Shown in pieces: positions 5,643 to 8,743 of a stretch of DNA of 8,743 nt; the first letter of the stretch is position 1; each line of letters begins with the position of its first letter. The DNA comes from Alphaproteobacteria bacterium (GTDB lineage Bacteria > Pseudomonadota > Alphaproteobacteria > Rs-D84). The stretch covers positions 1 to 8,743 of the forward strand of contig JAGCOQ010000013.1 in NCBI GenBank assembly GCA_017642625.1. The letters run 5' to 3'. A model generated the notes under the pieces. It ran no database searches and was not told the origin of the DNA. It worked only from the letters and a program-made list of their open reading frames with translations. The translations under genes and the position numbers were made by a program.

Positions 5643-6441
5643 TTTTCAATTCCTCAATGCTAACGATTTTGTTAACAAACACGACGATTTCGGTATTCGC
5701 AATTTTGGGAATTGTGAACGTGATCGTCGAACCGTCAATTGTATAATCGACATTTTCAACGCTCAACATACCGTTAACGAATACGTTAACCGTTTCATTC
5801 GCTGCGGGGTTGTATTGCGGTATATCAAACGTGACGGTTTCGGTTTCTGCTTCGGTTGTCGTCGTAACCCATGAATAAGCAACAATATATTTGTTTTCTT
5901 CGTCAACGTCGCCGTCGTTGTCAACTAACTTCGTTAAAGTAACGATAATTTCGGTTCCTTCAATTTTCGGTATAACGAACGTGATCGTTGAACCGTCAAT
6001 TGTATATTCGGAATCCTTCACGCACAACATGCCGTTGACAAATACGTTAATAGTTTCGTCTTTTGTCGGGTCGTATTGCGGTATTTCAAACACAATTGCG
6101 GTTGTTTCCGCCGTTGTTGTTTTGGTGTACCACGTAAAGGTTTTAACCGTCTTGTCGTCTAAATCCGAATCGTCGTTTTCTGCTGCTAATTGAATCACGC
6201 GTTGTTTGACGTATTCCGAAAACTTAACGCCGCCCGCTTGATAATTCCACAAATCATTAACGCCTAACGCGATCACGCCGACGGATTTTTCGCTTTTAAC
6301 AACACGCTTTGAAACGCCCGCATTAATCATAAAGTCTTTTACTTCGTTTATGTATAAGCGAACTAAACCGTCGCGGAATGTTCCCGCCGTTGTTCCAAAC
6401 AACATGGTTTTTACTGCGTTTAAAATCTCATTGTCGGACAT
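5626..6441 (-). CDS. Head-tail connector protein with two tandem beta-domain repeats
   Basis: This 271-residue protein has two parts. Residues 1 to about 90 are helical and look like a small head-tail connector (gp6/gp15-like), the ring below the portal: a LYINEVKDFMINAGV helix, then LGVNDLWNYQAG and FSEYVKQRVIQLA. This matches its place just after the capsid genes. Residues 102-173 and 189-260 are two copies of a beta-rich module, each with IPQYxP, NVFVNGML, YTIDGSTITF and IPKI; by hand they share 44 of 72 residues. Such connectors are usually near 100 residues, so the repeats are an unusual addition. ATG 6441 has AGGGGG 7 nt upstream. The C-terminal codons hold the next gene's Shine-Dalgarno and overlap it by 17 nt. 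The connector call is moderate, since the N-terminal family is short and divergent; the repeats are certain. Confidence 0.72.
   Translation of the reverse strand: MSDNEILNAVKTMLFGTTAGTFRDGLVRLYINEVKDFMINAGVSKRVVKSEKSVGVIALGVNDLWNYQAGGVKFSEYVKQRVIQLAAENDDSDLDDKTVKTFTWYTKTTTAETTAIVFEIPQYDPTKDETINVFVNGMLCVKDSEYTIDGSTITFVIPKIEGTEIIVTLTKLVDNDGDVDEENKYIVAYSWVTTTTEAETETVTFDIPQYNPAANETVNVFVNGMLSVENVDYTIDGSTITFTIPKIANTEIVVFVNKIVSIEELKNAKVG
5662..5880 (-). repeat. Beta-module repeat copy B of the connector gene
   Basis: This is the second copy (protein residues about 188-260), separated from copy A by an Asp/Glu-rich linker (DNDGDVDEEN). Aligned without gaps over 72 positions, 44 residues are identical to copy A. 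The conserved Gly, Asn and Ile positions suggest the same beta-sandwich fold. Confidence 0.88.
5923..6141 (-). repeat. Beta-module repeat copy A of the connector gene
   Basis: This is the first of two in-frame copies (protein residues about 101-173) of a module carrying NVFVNGML and YTIDGSTITF. The second copy follows at an offset of 261 bases (87 codons). The DNA is also similar, for example around NVFVNGML, which suggests a fairly recent internal duplication. Confidence 0.88.
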
Positions 6442-6462
6442 GATCGCGCCCCCTGCGTCAAA

Positions 6463-6855
6463 TTATTCTTCTTGTACGTTCAAACGTGCCAAATCGAAAA
6501 TTTGGGTTGTTGTGTGTGTGCCGTCGGTTGTAACAATCTTAAAGTTTTGCGCAAACCTATTTGTTACCTTGAAAACGCCGTTTTTGTCGGGGTCGTTAAT
6601 AAGTTCAACTAATCCCGTGCCCTCCGACGGTTCCAAACCTACCTTAACACTTGTTGCGGTTGCGGGTATGTCGCTAAACTTCAAAGCGATAAAATTACCC
6701 GCGCCGTATGTTTCAACTAACGAACCCGTATCAAGATATTTGAGCGTTCCCGTGATTTCGTCGCCCTCAATCTTCACTTTTGATTGCATGTTCGAAACTT
6801 TTGTCCCGAATAGTGTAGCGCTACCCGCTTCGGGTGACAATGTAACGCCACTTAA
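6463..6855 (-). CDS. Capsid decoration/Ig-like domain, probably read by -1 frameshift
   Basis: This frame encodes about 130 residues of small beta-rich, Ser/Thr/Gly-rich sequence. Key stretches are SATLFGTKVSNMQ, the GTLKYLD block, GNFIALKFSDIPA, KNGVFKVTNRFAQNFKIV and TTTQIFDLARLNV. It resembles the Ig-like or decoration domains often found beside or fused to phage capsid proteins; I call the class, not a precise family. The frame is open upstream to a TAA at 6876-6874, inside the capsid gene, with no ATG or GTG before an ATG at 6791-6789. The only early candidate is TTG 6840, which would give 125 residues but has no good Shine-Dalgarno, unlike nearly all genes here. The sequence just upstream of it (LSGVT) looks like part of the same domain. 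I infer that it is made mainly as a C-terminal extension of the capsid protein. A separately initiated protein from TTG 6840 is the alternative. Confidence 0.7.
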   Translation of the reverse strand, partial: LSGVTLSPEAGSATLFGTKVSNMQSKVKIEGDEITGTLKYLDTGSLVETYGAGNFIALKFSDIPATATSVKVGLEPSEGTGLVELINDPDKNGVFKVTNRFAQNFKIVTTDGTHTTTQIFDLARLNVQEE

Positions 6856-6861
6856 GGGTTT
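6815..6861 (-). other. Putative -1 ribosomal frameshift site, capsid to decoration domain
   Basis: The heptamer A AAC CCT (6861-6855) has the X XXY YYZ form in the capsid reading frame and is followed at once by the capsid stop TAA (6854-6852). Slipping back one base re-pairs the Asn and Pro codons with AAA and CCC, then continues TTA AGT GGC into the decoration domain. A downstream RNA stem can form: GTGGCGTTAC (6851-6842) pairs with GTAGCGCTAC (6824-6815) over 10 bp including two G-U pairs. The spacer is only 3 nt, short of the usual 5-9 unless the lowest pairs open. The phase and heptamer are seen directly; function is inferred. Confidence 0.65.
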
Positions 6862-8105
6862 GAAGTTACCTTCTTAACAACTACAAATCCCTTGTCCTTG
6901 ATAACGTTACCCGCAACAAGAACCTCACCGCGAACGGCTAAAAGTCCCTCACTAAACTTGTAATCTTCGGAAACTGTGATTTCGTAATCTCCGAAAAGTC
7001 CCAACTTATAGTTGCGGGGGTGTCCAACGATCATTGTCGGCACGCCTGCTTCGGTTGCTTCTGCGTCCACAAATGCGGTTGCGTTTGCGTTAATGCAATA
7101 ACGAACGGAAAGTCCGCCGTCCTTGATCACGCCCGTATTCGGGTTTGTACCGTCGGGGATAATTTCGTAAACTGCCTGCTTTGTTGTTGAACTGCGAACA
7201 TCACCAAATGCGACAAGGTCTTTCTTGTTGAGAATAAGAATAACGCCGTCACCGCCAAACAAATTGTCGTCGCCGCCGTATGCAAAAACGATTTCGCGCA
7301 ATGTCTTGTCGTCAATGTCGCTTGACTTGTTAACAACTTGAATCATGGAATCGTTGTCCTTATCTACGGCGTTACAAATGCCGTAAATTGCGGTTGTACC
7401 GTTACCGCTAACAATCCATGACGCAACCTTCTTTTTAAGAGCAATTGCCGCGCCCTGCTGCACTTTTGCAAGATACTGTAAAGGTGTTTGCTTGCGCACT
7501 TGCTTGGAAATGTAAGAAATAACGTTGATAATGTGCGGTGTATCGGTAACAATGCCGAAATCGGGGTCGTCGCTATTTGCTGCGCTGCCTTCGGTTCCTG
7601 CGTCTGCTTCCTGCCATGCCTTCATGTAGGCTTCTTGGAATGTTCCGAATCCCGTCATATCCTCAACTTCGACCATGTCAACAATTGAAGATACGGAACT
7701 CATAGGGTCGGAAATACCGTTTACTGCCGTGGGTGTTGCAAGTTCGCCACTTGAAACAAGAACGGAACGCGCCTCACTTGCGGGCATTGAAAAATGACCG
7801 TCGGTTGTAAGTGCCTTTGCGCGTGCCTCAATGTCGCCTTTAACGGAACCGTTGCGGTTTTCGCTTTCGCCAACAACTGCCGCACGAATTGCGGGGTCGC
7901 CTGCGGGTGCGGGTGTGTCCTTCGGTTCGTCAATGTCTGCAAGCATTGATTCGGTTTCCGCAATTTCTGCGCGAATCTGCTTCATTGTGTCGCCAATCTG
8001 CGTGCGTGCTTCCTTTGAATCTGCCGCGATCATTTCGGCGTCGAGTGTGTCAAGCCTTGAACGGAGTTCGCCCAACTTCTTTGTTAAAAATTCTTTAACC
8101 TTCAT
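6852..8105 (-). CDS. Major capsid protein, HK97 fold
   Basis: This 417-residue protein is the major capsid subunit. Residues 1 to about 60 form a highly charged heptad-rich coiled coil, the delta or scaffolding domain expected to be removed by the protease encoded upstream. Residues about 60-105 are a Pro/Ala-rich linker where cleavage probably occurs. The rest matches the HK97-type mature shell: the segment around 185-230 (HIINVISYISKQV, then an ALKKKVASWIVSGNG block) and the C-terminal block around 355-410 (PTMIVGHPRNYKLGLFGDYEI, extended strands, VRGEVLVAGNVI). I chose ATG 8105 because AAGGGGG lies 8 nt upstream; an open frame reaching back to 8240 merely runs through the protease gene. 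The gene ends AAC CCT TAA, and the last seven sense bases form a -1 slippery heptamer leading into the decoration domain, so two forms (417 and about 547 residues) are likely. Confidence 0.95.
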   Translation of the reverse strand: MKVKEFLTKKLGELRSRLDTLDAEMIAADSKEARTQIGDTMKQIRAEIAETESMLADIDEPKDTPAPAGDPAIRAAVVGESENRNGSVKGDIEARAKALTTDGHFSMPASEARSVLVSSGELATPTAVNGISDPMSSVSSIVDMVEVEDMTGFGTFQEAYMKAWQEADAGTEGSAANSDDPDFGIVTDTPHIINVISYISKQVRKQTPLQYLAKVQQGAAIALKKKVASWIVSGNGTTAIYGICNAVDKDNDSMIQVVNKSSDIDDKTLREIVFAYGGDDNLFGGDGVILILNKKDLVAFGDVRSSTTKQAVYEIIPDGTNPNTGVIKDGGLSVRYCINANATAFVDAEATEAGVPTMIVGHPRNYKLGLFGDYEITVSEDYKFSEGLLAVRGEVLVAGNVIKDKGFVVVKKVTSNP

Positions 8106-8739
8106 GGATTTTGCCCCCTTGTAATAAAATAATTTTTGTTGCCGCTTCCGACAACTTGGGTTTTGTTGCCGCGCGCTGCTTCTCCCTATTCTCCAACAAG
8201 GATTTTGAGGCTGCCTCCGCAATTTCCTTTGAACGCGCAATTATAGACGTTTCGTCGTATGCGGGTACGTCTACCACGGACACGTCGAAAATTCTATCGA
8301 ATTTCTTAATAATGCGGTAATCGGTTCCGTTTTCTCCATACGTCCAACTATCTTCAAGAACCGTAAACGCGAACGACATTTTGTCGATCAATCCCGCCTT
8401 AATTCTTTTGTACATATCCACGCCGTCGGTTGTGTCGAGTAATTCGGCGCGTACATGCAAACCGTGATCATCAACGGACAACGTTAACGAATTGTTGCGT
8501 GTCCTTGCAAGAATCGGCACAACGTCCGAATGATTGTATTTCATAGGAACGTCGCGCATGTCGGCACCGTCAAACGCGCCTTTGTCGATTGTTTCTTCAA
8601 ACCAACCGCCAATATCTGCGCGGGCGTTAAACACGGCGGCGTAACCCTCAATAATTAATCCGTCGGTTCCGTCGTCGCGGCGTTCAATTGTAAAATCCTC
8701 AATGTTAATTAATCGTGTTTCTTTTTCGGTGTTCTTCAT
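8095..8739 (-). CDS. HK97-family prohead protease
   Basis: This 214-residue protein is a phage prohead maturation protease (peptidase family S78 type), which is packaged in the procapsid and cuts the N-terminal delta domain from the capsid protein. The sequence shows an early block GLIIEGYAAVFN (residues 27-38), the motif MKYNHSDVVP with likely catalytic His70, the motif DKMSFAF with likely nucleophile Ser122, and DVSVVDVPAYDET near residues 152-164, all typical of the family. The last 50 residues are charged and probably lie outside the catalytic core. The ATG at 8739 fits the family's usual N-terminus, but its ribosome binding site is beyond the window edge, so the start is not proven. The C-terminal codons carry the capsid gene's ribosome binding site and overlap its start by 11 nt, implying translational coupling. 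Confidence 0.93.
   Translation of the reverse strand: MKNTEKETRLINIEDFTIERRDDGTDGLIIEGYAAVFNARADIGGWFEETIDKGAFDGADMRDVPMKYNHSDVVPILARTRNNSLTLSVDDHGLHVRAELLDTTDGVDMYKRIKAGLIDKMSFAFTVLEDSWTYGENGTDYRIIKKFDRIFDVSVVDVPAYDETSIIARSKEIAEAASKSLLENREKQRAATKPKLSEAATKIILLQGGKIHEG
8114..8120 (-). promoter_or_regulatory. Ribosome binding site of the capsid gene
   Basis: AAGGGGG on the minus strand, with an 8-nt spacer to ATG 8105. It decides the capsid start against a longer open frame that continues upstream. Its bases are also codons for the protease C-terminus (LQGGK). Confidence 0.85.
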
Positions 8740-8743
8740 AAAA

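Noticed and set aside
6820..6857. +1 frameshift at the capsid stop, as reported for Listeria phage PSA
   Set aside because: The +1 frame after CCT reaches a TAG after about ten codons, whereas the -1 frame is open for 130.
8106..8240. Upstream extension of the capsid reading frame to 8240
   Set aside because: It overlaps the protease gene in another frame, encodes an Arg/Gln-rich sequence unlike a capsid N-terminus, and ATG 8105 has an ideal ribosome binding site.

Overview
The window is one contiguous piece of the late (virion morphogenesis) operon of a tailed siphovirus or prophage with an HK97-type head. Every supported gene lies on the minus strand, so transcription runs from high to low coordinates. 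Strong Shine-Dalgarno sites (AAGGGGG, GGAGG, GAGGA types, 7-9 nt from the start), the phi13-like major tail protein, the TP901-like tape measure and the general gene order suggest a Gram-positive, Firmicutes-type (probably clostridial) host. That is inference; no host gene is present.

Layout in transcription order. Head: prohead protease (8739-8095), major capsid protein (8105-6852), then a 130-codon decoration-type domain (6855-6463) that has no convincing start of its own. Neck and tail completion: connector with two extra tandem beta-type domains (6441-5626), head closure protein (5642-5271), HK97 gp10-like protein (5269-4790), tail terminator candidate (4793-4449). Tail: major tail protein (4396-3755), tail assembly chaperone G (3696-3403) and its frameshift extension T (to 3104), tape measure protein (3084-295), and the N-terminal 97 residues of a distal tail protein that runs off the left edge. 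Coding is compact: junctions overlap or have short gaps, and there is no gene-free stretch over 300 bases.

Four things go beyond a routine structural operon. (1) A 22-bp perfect palindrome between the tail terminator and major tail genes contains a full match to the chromosomal parS (ParB/Spo0J) consensus. (2) The capsid gene ends on a canonical -1 slippery heptamer, A AAC CCT, directly before its stop, and the -1 frame stays open through the decoration domain, so a capsid-decoration fusion by programmed frameshift is likely. (3) The tail chaperone gene has a complete -1 frameshift cassette: A AAA AAC, a 7-nt spacer holding the stop codon, and a 9-bp all-GC hairpin. (4) That hairpin overlaps, and is mutually exclusive with, a terminator-like hairpin followed at once by six T. 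This allows a model in which frameshifting and read-through into the tape measure gene are linked.

The genes cooperate as follows. The protease trims the scaffold-like delta domain from the capsid protein. The connector, closure and completion proteins join head to tail. The chaperones load the tape measure, around which the major tail protein polymerises, and the distal tail protein caps the tip. Portal and terminase genes would be expected just beyond the right edge, and tail tip and lysis genes beyond the left. No tRNA, rRNA, CRISPR array, insertion sequence, integrase or convincing promoter is visible.
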